64,000 bases of DNA from Anthonomus grandis grandis. Its lineage: Eukaryota; Arthropoda; Insecta; Coleoptera; Curculionidae. This document shows, piece by piece, positions 26,301 through 38,300 of the stretch. The translations under genes were made by a program, and so were the position numbers. Location of the stretch: positions 30,019,879-30,083,878 of the forward strand of contig NC_065552.1 of assembly GCF_022605725.1 (NCBI RefSeq), written 5' to 3'. Every line of letters begins with the position of its first letter. The first letter of the stretch is position 1. The notes below the pieces were generated by a model, which worked only from the letters and a program-made list of their open reading frames with translations, was not told where the DNA came from and made no database searches.

Positions 26301-29300
26301 TGTAGAAAATTTTAAAGTGTTTGCATCATTTTATACCGCTTGCCATTGTAATACATGCTCATTTACACTCAAAGACGCTTGAATAATGAAATTACATGAG
26401 ATTACAGGCGACCGGCTTAGTTCAAAAGGTCACGAAAAACCAAAAAAATAAAAAAATGCATGTTTTTAAACAATTCAATTAGAAAAATGAAATTTTATAT
26501 GAAAATATTACGCTACAGAAATTGGCAAGCATCGGACATTAACAGATTAACGGTACGAAATTTCCGGGACATCTTGTAAAATTTTTGCACATATATTACT
26601 GCTTCAAACGAAGAGAAACATCAATTTCGTAATAAAATAATGTCACAACCCGAAAGGCAAGCATGTATAATAAAACCATCTTATAAATAATAAAGTTGTA
26701 AAAAAAAATAAAAAAATTTGTGCAATTTGAAACTGTTTGCCATTTCGCATTTAATTAAAGGGCGATCAGATAAGTACGTGATAAAAAAGGCAAGCATCGG
26801 AGTGCAGAACAACATAAGAAACAATTAATTATTTTTTTTAGAGATAATAGGACAAATTTGCAAGTTTTTACAATTTGAAACTACCATTTCACATTTAATT
26901 AAAGGGCAATTAGATAAATATGTAATAAAAAAGCATCGATGTATAGCAGAAAAATATATGTAGGATTTGATGTGGATAGGAAGTTTAGGACAAATGTGAC
27001 TTTCACACAAAAGTGCTAAGAAACTTTTTTACAGAAACCAAAAAAATCAACAAAGGACAAGAACAGACTAATGATATCGTGTAATGGTTTACTTTAGAAT
27101 GCAAACGCAATTATTTAAGAGATCGGATGGTATCAGGGCCATAGCGATACTTTGCTTTGAGGCTGACAGAAGCATTATTAGACCGAAGAATCTATTGAAT
27201 GTACTTGTTTTAGAAAAATTTATCGTGATTCGAGATTTCAATGCTTGAATTCTATAACCTCCTACTATCCTGATGATAGAGATTTGTATGTCCGAAACTT
27301 GTTGGGATATTATTAGGAACAAACAAAATGAATTAAGCGGATGAAGACTATGCATTTTATTTTCACCATGTATCCAATAACATTTCAATAACCACTATTA
27401 AAAGCCTTATACACGTTCGGTGGTTGAAAAATTTCGAATACGATTTTTGCGTAATGTGTAAGAAGGAGACGGAGTAGAGCGAGAACCAACTTGGCTCCAC
27501 CCTGGGCGGCTATCGCGTCGTCGTTGCGCTTATCAGTCCGGTTAAAGTTCGGTTGCAATCCCTCGCATACCTATGTACGTGTTAGCCGATTATGTTTACA
27601 ATTTATTTCAACCGTTGGTACGAAGACGGATACAGTAATAAAATAAAAATGGTTTTCACTGTTGATCAAAAGATTAATATCATTAAATGGTATTGTCATG
27701 CGGATAGTGCAGAAGAAGTTGTCGGCCGTTTTATATTTGCATATCCTGATCAGCAAGTCCCTACTGCTAAAACAATTTATAATATCTGGCATAAGTTTGA
27801 GCAGTCGGGATGTGTAAATCGGTGTGCAAAATGTTCTAGTGGCGATCAGGAAACTCGTCGAACACCTGACGCTAGGATTGAAAAGGAGGTCAAGGTGTGT
27901 GCTTTTATGGAAGTAAGTGAACCTTGTTCTAGCTCCCAAATTTCTGAAGAACTTGATATTCCAAGTCGTACAGTGCGTGATATTTTGAAAAGAAATAAGT
28001 ACAAAGCCTATAAAATTAAAAACACTCAAGACATTTTTCCAGAAGATTTTAATTCTTCAGTCGTGAGATATTGGTCTCGGGAAAATCTACATTTGAGTGT
28101 ACTATTACGAACTCAATATCCGCAAAAGGTAAATGTTTGGGCTGGTATTTTAGCCAATCACATTGTAGGCCCTTTTTTATTGATGGTACCTTAAACTCTG
28201 AGAGATATTTACTTTTATTGCAACAAAATATTATACCCGCTGTACGAAACTTGGATGTTAATTTTGAGGAAATTTGGTTTCAACAAGACGGATGTCCCGC
28301 TCACAACGCTAGACAAGTGCAGGACTATTTAACAAACACTTTTCCTGAACGGCTTATTTCCACAAGAGGTACAATACCATGGTCTCCGCGATCTCCAGAT
28401 CTGACGCCTTGCGACTACTTTTTATGGGGCTATTTGACGGAAATTCTTTACCAACACCGACATGAAAGAGCCATTAATTTGGACGAATTGCGACTTAGAA
28501 TTATTAATATTTCTAGGTCCATTACACCTGAAATGTTAGCCAATGTACGTAGAGAATTTTACGACAGGTTGGGATACTGTGAAGCCCAACAAGGAGGTGT
28601 ATTTGAACACCTTATTAAATAATCCATTTAATTAGAATTATTATTTTGTTTAAGAGTTATTTTTCATTTTATTTTAGAATATTGTATTTAGTTTTCACCA
28701 AAGGTTTTTAAGATTTGAGCATATTAAAGTTGTTTTTTTGACTTGCGGTTATGAGCACGTTAAAAAACAACATAAATTTTTATCTTTCGTGTGCGCGTAA
28801 AATTCCAATACTTGATTCGAGGCTAACCTACCCATCTCCAAGCGCTTGCTAAATATCACTGCGAGCAAGCCGAAATTAAATTCACATTGGGAGCGGTACG
28901 GAGAATCGGCGTCGCTATCCGTGGGAGGTTACCGATGCAGTCGTTCTCTGTCTACTCTCTATCTATTAGGTCTAATACATTAAAACTCAATCCATAAGAT
29001 TCAACTCGCCAAACGTGTATATAAAATCTATTTAGACTTAAATTTCGGAAAGCCATGCTGAAAAACAAATATGGTATTTTTCACTTTTGACAGATAATTT
29101 TAAATATTTGATTTCTCTCCTTTTTTTCTTATTGACAAATTGTTATCAAATGAATTTTATATAGTTTAGAATAGATATATTTTGGATGTTTTTTTACATT
29201 TGTTTCCACAAAATTAAAAAGTTAATAATCACATATTGGTGTGTTACCACACAAGTGTTTGGATACAGGTTGGCGAATAGAAGACTACATATAGGCATTA

Positions 29301-32300
29301 TAAAGGGTAACACCGCTTCTCGATCTCATTTTGATTGCATACTGCACTGTTGAGTCTTAAAGCGTTATTTTAATTTTTTTCAATATTTATCATTATACAA
29401 ACTAATCAAACCAGATGTATGAGCCATCATCAGTGCTAATTGTCAGTTAATCCCTGAAGTTTTCCATGGTGGAAACAAATTTAATAGTATCAAAATTATT
29501 CTAAGGAACGTAGTACTTTTAAAAATACTTTAACTTTCCCACCATCTAAGAATTACAATAAAATGTAAACAAAACACGAGGGACAGCAATGTGCCTCCCT
29601 TTTTAAATACTGTTCGTCCTGGATAGTGTTCTGTATAGTCTTAAGTATTTTTAAATGTACTACGTTCCCATTAAGGAAAACTATTGGGCTTAACTGACAA
29701 TTATCACTGATGATGGCTCATACGCCGAACGCGCTCTTGCTAAGCTTTTAAAAATAAATTGCTTTGAATACATCTGGTTTGATTAATTTGTATTATCCTT
29801 CAAGCAACACAGCCACTTCCCTCTTCTATTTATCATTATGGCTATTTATACCCTTTCCGAAAAAGTTCAGTTGATTGAATAGTTTTATGAAGGCAATTCG
29901 GCAGTACAATGCAGGGATTTATTCTCAGTAAAAGTTGAAAATAGACCGACTCCTTGTGTTAACTGTTTTAAATATCGTGTCAAATTGCAAAACATCTTTT
30001 TGCCTCCAAGAATTTAGAAATTGATACACACATCAAGGCTCAAGGACCATTTATTGAGGGCCCAGGAAATAGAACGGCGGGTAGAAATGGTTTTTAGTGC
30101 TTTACTTTTGGGTTCAACATGATCCAGCAGATGTGTTGGAGAGGAACCGGGTATGCACCATAAAACTATGACAATTGGAAAAAACATAGATACAAGTATT
30201 TGAAGTTTCGTGAAGACCAGTGGCAAAGAATGGCATTTTGTGAAACCATGATGGAAAATGCAAATAAAAATGAAAATTTCTTAAAAATAATATTTTGTTT
30301 TCAGATGAGTTCTATTTTCCATTGCATGGTAAACACAATCCTTCCATTGTTCGTTACTGGTCTCAGGAAAACGAGCACAGAAGTTTTCAGTTTCGTACTC
30401 AGTATCCTCAGGAGTCGAAAGTTTGGGCTGGTGTTTTGGGCGTCCATATTATTGGGCCATTTTTCATTGATGGTACTTTGACCGCCGAAAAATACCTTGA
30501 GCTGCTACAAAACCAAGTTCTTGCCTTTCAACTGCTCTTTGATATAGATGTGGGATCGGTTTATTTTTAACAAGGTGGCTATCCTGCTCATAATCCGGTA
30601 ATAAGACTAAAAGAATTTTTAACAAGTACTTCGCCTAATTGCTTTATTAGTAGGACTGGTAATATAAAATGGCTTCCAAGATCTCCCGATTTGTCACCAA
30701 ATGACTTTTATTTGTGGGGTTATCTTAAGGAGACTATTTATTAGTGATGTAAATGAAGGAACGTTCCCTTCGTGCTATGGCGAATATTCGCGCACGTTCG
30801 CGCCCGATAAATCGTTCGTGCGCGCAAGATAGATCGTTCTCTCGTGCGCGAACGTTCGCCAGAGAATTTTCAGCACGATTCGGTATTCGGCGCGCTTTAT
30901 TTACAAAAACTACTGTCGGCGTCGGCAACAGCATTAATCACAAAGACAAAGCGGCGCCGGCGCCGACAGCGGCGGTTCCCCGAATATTACGGCCGGTCTT
31001 TTTTGTAGCAATGCCGACTGTAGTTTTTGCATGTTATTTATGCATTTTTTGTCAACAAAACGAGTTCAGAGACCGATGAGTCCGATGACGAAGAGAGCGG
31101 GGCCTACAGTGTTCACGATTTCGATTCCCTAGTAGCATTGGGCCAGAAAGTTTCGATGAGCTTGACTACTCTTGATCTTGATATTGATCCACAATTAAAG
31201 TACCTGAGTTAGGTTAAAACTGTATTTTTGGTTTATTGCAGATTGCAGTTTATTTTTTTATATAAAGCTTTTTTTCGAGTTACTTTTTACTTCTTACATC
31301 ATAAAACGTTTCTCATGTTATTTTCATGTTACTTTACCTACTTTGTATTTGTATTCACATAGCATAGCACACAAACTATGCTCAGTTTTTAAGAATATAA
31401 TATCAAACCTGATCGGTAACATAAATTCTTGTATATTCTTTAAAAACCCCTTTAGATATAAAATTTGGTTATTTATGATGAATATTGTTATTCTATCCGG
31501 ATTTATGAATATTATGATGTTAAGGTTTTTATAAAGTTAGAAGAATAATTCAGTGTCGGTATTTTACAAAGCATTAGGAGAATATTGAGCATTTTTCTAG
31601 GCATTTTGAGAAAAAATCATGAAAAATAAGTTTTTGAATACTTTACCACATCCCAAACATAAATTCTCAGTTTTTTTCGTTTATGCTTGTTTATTCTCGT
31701 TTATGCTCGTTCGTGCTCAGGGAACATTCTTTTAAATTACGTGCTTGAGAATTTTACATCACTACTATTTATAAACATCATAATAGTAGGCCAAATTTAG
31801 AGGAGTTGAGAAATACAATTGTTGAATCTGCCAATTCCATTTTACCTTAAATTCTTTTGGAAGTGAGAAACAGCTTTTACGATAGGCTTACCTTTTGTTT
31901 ATCTAAATAAGGCGGCCTTTTTGAGCGTTTTATTTAAATAACTATTTGTTAAGTTTATTATTTAGAGTTTTATTTTCTGTTTTTTTATGATGTTTACATT
32001 TTATTTTTATTAGAGTTTATATTTTATTTAATTAAGAACAAGGCTTTAATTTTTAATATGCAATGCACAGCATAAAAAAATTGAAATTACTAATCTATGC
32101 GGGTTTTACACATGTAATTCCTGCATTAGAAGAATATTATACCAATATTGCGTAATATTGTTTAAAATTTTGCCCAGATATACAGCTTCCTCCGACGCTT
32201 ACTAAAATAAAATTTAAAATAATCGAGCTCGAACCACGAACACCAGTGTTCTGTCGCGGCGGCGGCGTTGCAACATCTCTCCTATTAGGAACTTTATATG

Positions 32301-35300
32301 TGTAGTGATGCATTCGCCAATCTGTATATATTCTTATAGTATCGTTAAATGTAATAATGTAAAACTTATTGTAAGTTGTTGTAACAGTGAACAATGACAA
32401 TTAAGGTTTTACATATTTTTTATGTTTTCTTCTCGTAGACAAATGGATTTGTTTACGTCATAAGCGTTCTGATAGCGTTAGAAGGCAAATTAAATAAACC
32501 AGAACATGACTCACGAGTTTTCCACTTACTACTGTTAGTTTTTCAAACAGTATGTATAGCCATGAGATTCGAACCGGCCAACGCAAAAATATTTTACTAT
32601 GAAATTTGCAAGAATACTTTAAGAGACACACTGAAGCTCTTGGGCTGCTTTTCACAGGAAAAACTGGAGAGAATTCAAGAATTTGAGGAACTAGTACCGG
32701 GGCCCTATCAAGAAATTTGTCATAATTTATTCTTTGGAAGCATCGTTAATTTTTGGTAAGTCGTTACAATTTATTAAAGTATATACTTTTAGTAAGTTTA
32801 TTTAATTTTAGTATACCTGAAGGTATTTCCCCTCGATTGGCTTACGCCACTTTAGTGTGTCGTCTTATGTATGATTTAGCCTTAGATTTGTATGAAAAAT
32901 CGAACGTTAATACGGCCATGTATGCCATTAAGTCACCGCCCTTATCCAGACAGCACAGCCAAAAATCACAGGTAAAACTAGAGTTTAAAAAAATTTAAAT
33001 CAGTGTTGATTAATGACGTTTAAGGATGATTTGACGGATGAATCGACGGTGAAAAATAAGCGGGCGAGTGTCAACAGTTTAAATCTGACCCCGCCTTCTC
33101 CTGAACCGATCATTGTTCATCCTGGAGTTGTTATTTGTTTGTTTCAACTTTTACCGAGCATACAGGTAAGTGATTTTGAACAAATACTTCAAATATTTGA
33201 GTTTTGCCTTCACCTACGGATTTTTCCTTTTAATCGTATTATTTCATTCACAAAATAACGAAATTTATTTTAATATTAAATGTATGTTATATTAAAATAG
33301 TGTAATGAATTTAATCTCGGAAACGGTAACCGCGGCAAAACTCTTAACTTAATATGTTTTGCATCTGTTTGCTTTTAGAATGATTAAACTCAGAATAAAT
33401 AGATTATTCAAACAGTTTCATGAATGGGCGAAGTTAATACTTTGGTTTTAATAAGGTACTAAACAGTATATAAAGTTGAAAATGTTTATTTAAAAACGTA
33501 CCGCCCTTGAAATGTTGGCTCCTTAAAATTAAAAACTTAAAAAAAAAACTTTCTAGGGATAATAAAAGCAGCTTCTTAAATCCTAAATAAAATAGGGGTT
33601 CACGATACCTTATTTTAAAAATTTTCAATTACCCTTTCAACTTTCGCTTCTTTCAGTACTTTTAAAAAAAATCTGGAAAAAAAAATTATTAGTTTACGTA
33701 TCACGAATTCCAATAAAATTAAGATAATTAGATTTTTTTCGATAATGATTATCCACAAGTTCCATTAATCACTGAAAACTGGTTAAGGAATAGTGAACCA
33801 ATTCATATTTCTAATTTTGCTATAGTGTCAAAATGTACATGGTGTTCAAAGATTCTTTCTTTTGATATACAGGGTCCGGCAGTCAAACCTGACGGTTTTT
33901 GAAATGGGATAAATAAAAATGTTGTTGAAATATTTTAATTATTATTTTTTTATTTTAAAGAGGGGAATTGGAAATCTAACATTCATAATAAAAAGCACAA
34001 AAATAACTTATGTAGCAAAAATTATGTCACTTAAATGATGACCACCATTTTCTCTACATTGTACGAGCCTCCTGGAGAAGTTAGTCATGACTTTCTCCAA
34101 TGTTTGGCGCGGGATCTCACGAATTTCTCGCCGAATATTCTCTTTCAGTTGGTTCAAATTATTTGGTCTGTCAACATAAACTCTTCCCTTGAGGTACCCC
34201 CATAGATAAAATTCACAAGGGGGACAAGTCGGGAGAACGTGCCGGCCATTCGATGTCACCCCTGAGCGAGATCAGCTTACCGGGGAAAAATGATCTGAGT
34301 TGAGCCATGGACTCTCGAGCGGTATGGGCAGTTGCGTCCTGCTGAAACCAGACCCTCCTGAGAGGGATACGATGGCGACGTAACTCTGGAATGAGAAAGT
34401 CACGGATCATGGCAACATAACGCGCTGACTTCACTGTCACTGTTAGGCCATTCTCCCTAAAAAAAAATAAGGCCCTAATACTGTTGCCCTACACACTGCA
34501 GCTCATACAGTTACTCTTTCAGTGAAGAGGCTGCTGGTGAAGTTCCTGTGGGTTTCTCGGAGCCCAATATCGGAAATTTTGTATGTTGAAATGAAATTGA
34601 AAGAAAATGGTGGTCATCATTTAAGTGACATAATTTTTGCTACATAAGTTATTTTTGTGCTTTTTTATTATGAATGTTAAATTTCCAATTCTCCTCTTTT
34701 CAATAAAAAAATAATAATTAAAATATCTCAACAACTATTTTATTTATCCCGTTTCAAAAACCGTCAGGTTTGACTACCGGACCCTGTACTTAATAAATAT
34801 GATAAATATCACCCGAAGCAGTGATGCTGTTGATGATTTTGCTTTTCTTTATGAAGAGCCTTGTTTTAAATGTTGAAGTTGGTGGTATTTTTTAAGATTC
34901 AATTTTGTATGTATCATTCACCAAGATCTTGCAGTGGCTCTTTCCTTACTAAATTAAAAATACTTTAAATTCCTTGCCGACATAAAGAACTGTGATTTTG
35001 GCGGATAATTTCAATATTAATTTTGCAGTCGCCGACCAAGGATTGTTGCAAAATTTTCATTAATCAGAATTGTGCATTTCGTAAGAGTATATATCTTTAA
35101 AATTCTGCGAATGCTCGTACGAGATATGCCACACATTAAAGGTACACATGCACAAGGTACAAGGCCTGGTGCTTAATGTAGGGTCCGTACTTATTCCATG
35201 ACAATTGGATCCATTGATTTTTGCCACAAGCTCAATTATGTATTTGCGGTGAACGTGTTTATCTGAATTCATTTAATTAAATATCTGAGTTGCAACATTA

Positions 35301-38300
35301 GCATCTACCATTTTCGTAATACAGTGATATACAGCGATACAGCGAATACTATACATTCGAATACAGCGATACTCTTTCTGAATTTAAATCTGCAGATATT
35401 TTTAATACAAACTTTAATTTACATTTTCACGCCCCAATCGTTGATTCACGTAAGAAATGTGACTCATTTGAAACAAAGCTAAATATTATAGCTATAAAAA
35501 TGAGCAAGCTATAATCAGTTGCTTTAAACGCAATTCTGCAAGATGCTCAAATTTCAATAGGTGAACAAAACACTACTGTTTTTGCGTGTAATCCCATGAA
35601 AACGTTACCTACTTTAGTAATTTCAACTGGCATAATTTACTATAAACGGCAATTATGGACTTATTGCCTTGGAGTGCAATCTGCAAACTTGAGAAGCCAC
35701 AATATTTGTATGGAATGAGTCTGCAGCTTCAAGAGGATTACAGGAGGTAGGGTCCTGTCTTCGTTATTACATAAAAAATTCGGTTAAAACCAAAAAGCCT
35801 ATGTATTCGGATGGCTGTGGCAGACAGAGCCGAATCATAAAAATGGCGCTTCTTTGCACTCATGTAGTTCAATCTATTGAGTAATCCGTTGAAGAGATTA
35901 AGCACAATTTTTTAGAGATAGAGACTTTGGTCTTATTAAAAAAAAAAATGAAAAGTATCATCCAAACATTGATATTTCCGAAGATTGGACTAAAGTTATT
36001 TTAATTGCAAGAAAAAAGAAAGCATTTCAGGTGATTCGTATGGAAAAGGAAATTTTCTTTTCAACTAATACCTTAGAAAGGAGTATTACGAATAGGAGAT
36101 TATTAATCGAATCCTCTAAAGTGGCGTGGTTAAAAATTCATAGCCTTTTAGTTAAGAAGGAAGATCCGTTTGTTCTTTACTTTCTGTATGCTGTTGGCGA
36201 TATGCACGAATTTCAAAAAGTTAATATTTAGAAAAGAAATGGACCAGCTTAAAGAATCACTGCCACTTTTGTATCCCAATGGAAACTTTATTATGTCTGC
36301 AAAAAAGAAGGACCTCCTGCAGTTGATAGAGTTTATTCCACCAGTCTACCATACCTTCTATGAGAATCTTCAATGTTCCAATATTCTAAAGGATTATCTT
36401 TCTATTAGAGACATTGATTTTGATTAAAGCATTTTGTATTTTGATCTTTAATTTCACCGGCATAATTTATTCAAAACGATTTTTTTTTTCTTAAAGGCAA
36501 ACCACACTATCCCACACAAAATTTTGCATTTTCTGAAAAAATATCAATTTTTCTCAAAAATCTATTTGTATTTATGAAATCTACATTCGAACAAATTTAA
36601 GATTTTCTTTAATTTTCAAAATAATAATAAAAAAAGTCCTAATTTAAAATTGCAAATATCTCCATACAACGTCCATTGAGAATGGTTCACTCTGGTTCTC
36701 AACGCCTCATATGTTGGTTTGTTTACTATTATTTTATAATACATTATACGAATCTGAAAATGTTTCCTTTTTTATATCGTCACCCCTGTAGTTATATCTT
36801 ATCTCTTATACACTTTAAACAACAGCTCGGAGTTTTTTGACTCTTTCCCGAAGTGTCAGATGTTGTAAAAGGATCTACACATGGCACCACAATAATTAAA
36901 ATATCATACTGCAACGATTTTATGGAACATATTATTTTTTACAACAAAGTTATTTTACTTATTATTAGGACAAAAACATGGAAGCTGCATTGTGCTTGCA
37001 ACAATTCATCTCAGAAATAATAAAGTCTTTGGTGCGATGTGAACGGAACCAGCAAGTGATGTGCGAAAAATCGTTCGTCAGTCATATCCTGGAAGTGGGT
37101 AATGTTCCTCTGCAAAATGAGAGTCATCCACTGCACCCACAGTTGCAATACATGCTGGAACGGTTGGCGGCGCAGTCGCTCGAGCCGATTGATTTGAGGA
37201 CCTTTCTTAGGTGAGTGAATTGATCGGAAAAAATGCTAAGAACATTTTCGTCAATCAAATTAACTATGAGTAGAAATTGAAAAACTTTTGATAAGTTGCT
37301 TGTACCGGTTTTAAGGGTAATGTTCCAAATTTGGGTGTCGACATCTGTTGTAGAAAACCCAACATATTAAAAAAAGTGGTTTTGGTTTATTTTAATGTGG
37401 AGCTTTAATATTTTTTATAGGCTGAACTTTTGAACTTAATTTTTTTAGCACATTTAATTACTTCTGTTATGCTTTGATTTTCTTTTGCTTTTCACGTTGA
37501 TATTTTTGAAAAGTTTGTTTTATACAGTTATTAAGTGAGTTCTTTAATATTTCTACGGTTAAAAAACTTTTATCTGATCTATCATTGTCTAAATAGATCA
37601 TAAAAACTTTAGTGGTGACATATAAACAAGGTTTTGGTCAAATTAGAAACGCTTTCTTTCTAGTACCATTATTTTTAGCAGTCAATATATATCTGACAAC
37701 AATTTAAAATGCCAAATTTCACCACCATCATTAAAACTTTAAAAAAGCTTTATATTATTCTACAACAGCATTAGCGAAAAATGCTTTGTTAAAAAATAAT
37801 GTATATCATACCCTAATAAAAAAAGTACTTAAATTATATCATAATATTAAAAGGATTTTTTTTTACGAATAAACATTTTCAGATAGCATTGTCTATGTAA
37901 AGCTTTTTAAATACATATTTTTAAACGTGCTAAAATACGCTAATGAAACTTTTAGCACCTAAGTTTTGGTCACCCTAATAATAAAAAAACCATACCTACA
38001 CATTATATAAAGAAGTGTTTTATTTTATGATGCTTTATTTATATGTAACAACTCAATATCAAACAAAAAAATTATAGAACCCATAAAAAAATCAAAACTC
38101 CATTTTATTTGTTAATACAAGATTATCGTTAATTAAGTTTTTATGTAAGAAATGATGTGAAATAATGTGACACTCTCTATCTTCTTAAGAAACAACTTTT
38201 TATTACATTTTTAATAATTATTGGTCATCCTCTAATATCACTTGCTAAATTTTCTTCTATTTTTTAAATGTCTATGGGAAGCAATAATAAGGAGGAATAA

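Larger units (their letters stand above)
29200..31960 (+). mobile_element. Mariner copy 2 with two nested insertions
   Basis: The decayed transposase starts at 29838 (MAIYTLSEKVQLIE, then a stop) and continues in pieces: SDEFYFPLHGKHNPSIVRYW (about 30303), YPQESKVWAGVLGVHIIGPF, FFIDGTLTAEKYLELLQNQV and RSPDLSPNDFYLWGYLKETI up to 30733. After the hAT insertion it resumes near 31780: RPNLEELRNTIVESANSIL, then VRNSFYDRLTFCLSK, and ends about 31940. The second catalytic D is lost (QGGYPAHN where copy 1 has QQDGCPAHN). A MITE lies just before the start codon. Outer ends of the mariner are uncertain. Confidence 0.8.
25765..32438. other. bchs intron 8, largest intron, nested elements
   Basis: 6.7 kb. 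Positions 25770-26715 hold AT-rich DNA with no gene. Then come a tandem duplication (26716-26960), a mariner copy (27592-28622) with GC-richer flanks, a second mariner copy with a MITE and a hAT inserted (29.2-32.0 kb), and 32.0-32.43 kb, where nothing is recognised apart from a GGCGGCGGCG run near 32255. Confidence 0.7.
33166..36968. other. bchs intron 11
   Basis: 3.8 kb. It contains the palindromic mariner derivative (33870-34786) and a putative RNase H-fold transposase remnant (35380-36430). Positions 33170-33868, 34790-35380 and 36430-36968 hold nothing I can assign. Confidence 0.65.

Noticed and set aside
27089..28029. Long minus-strand frames at 27089-27388 and 27571-28029
   Set aside because: The second is antisense to the mariner transposase, whose plus-strand frame carries clear motifs. 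The first has no recognisable content.
30753..31079. Arginine/alanine-rich 108-codon frame in the hAT interior
   Set aside because: The composition follows from CpG-rich palindromic DNA; long frames appear on both strands there. No recognisable domain or splice evidence.
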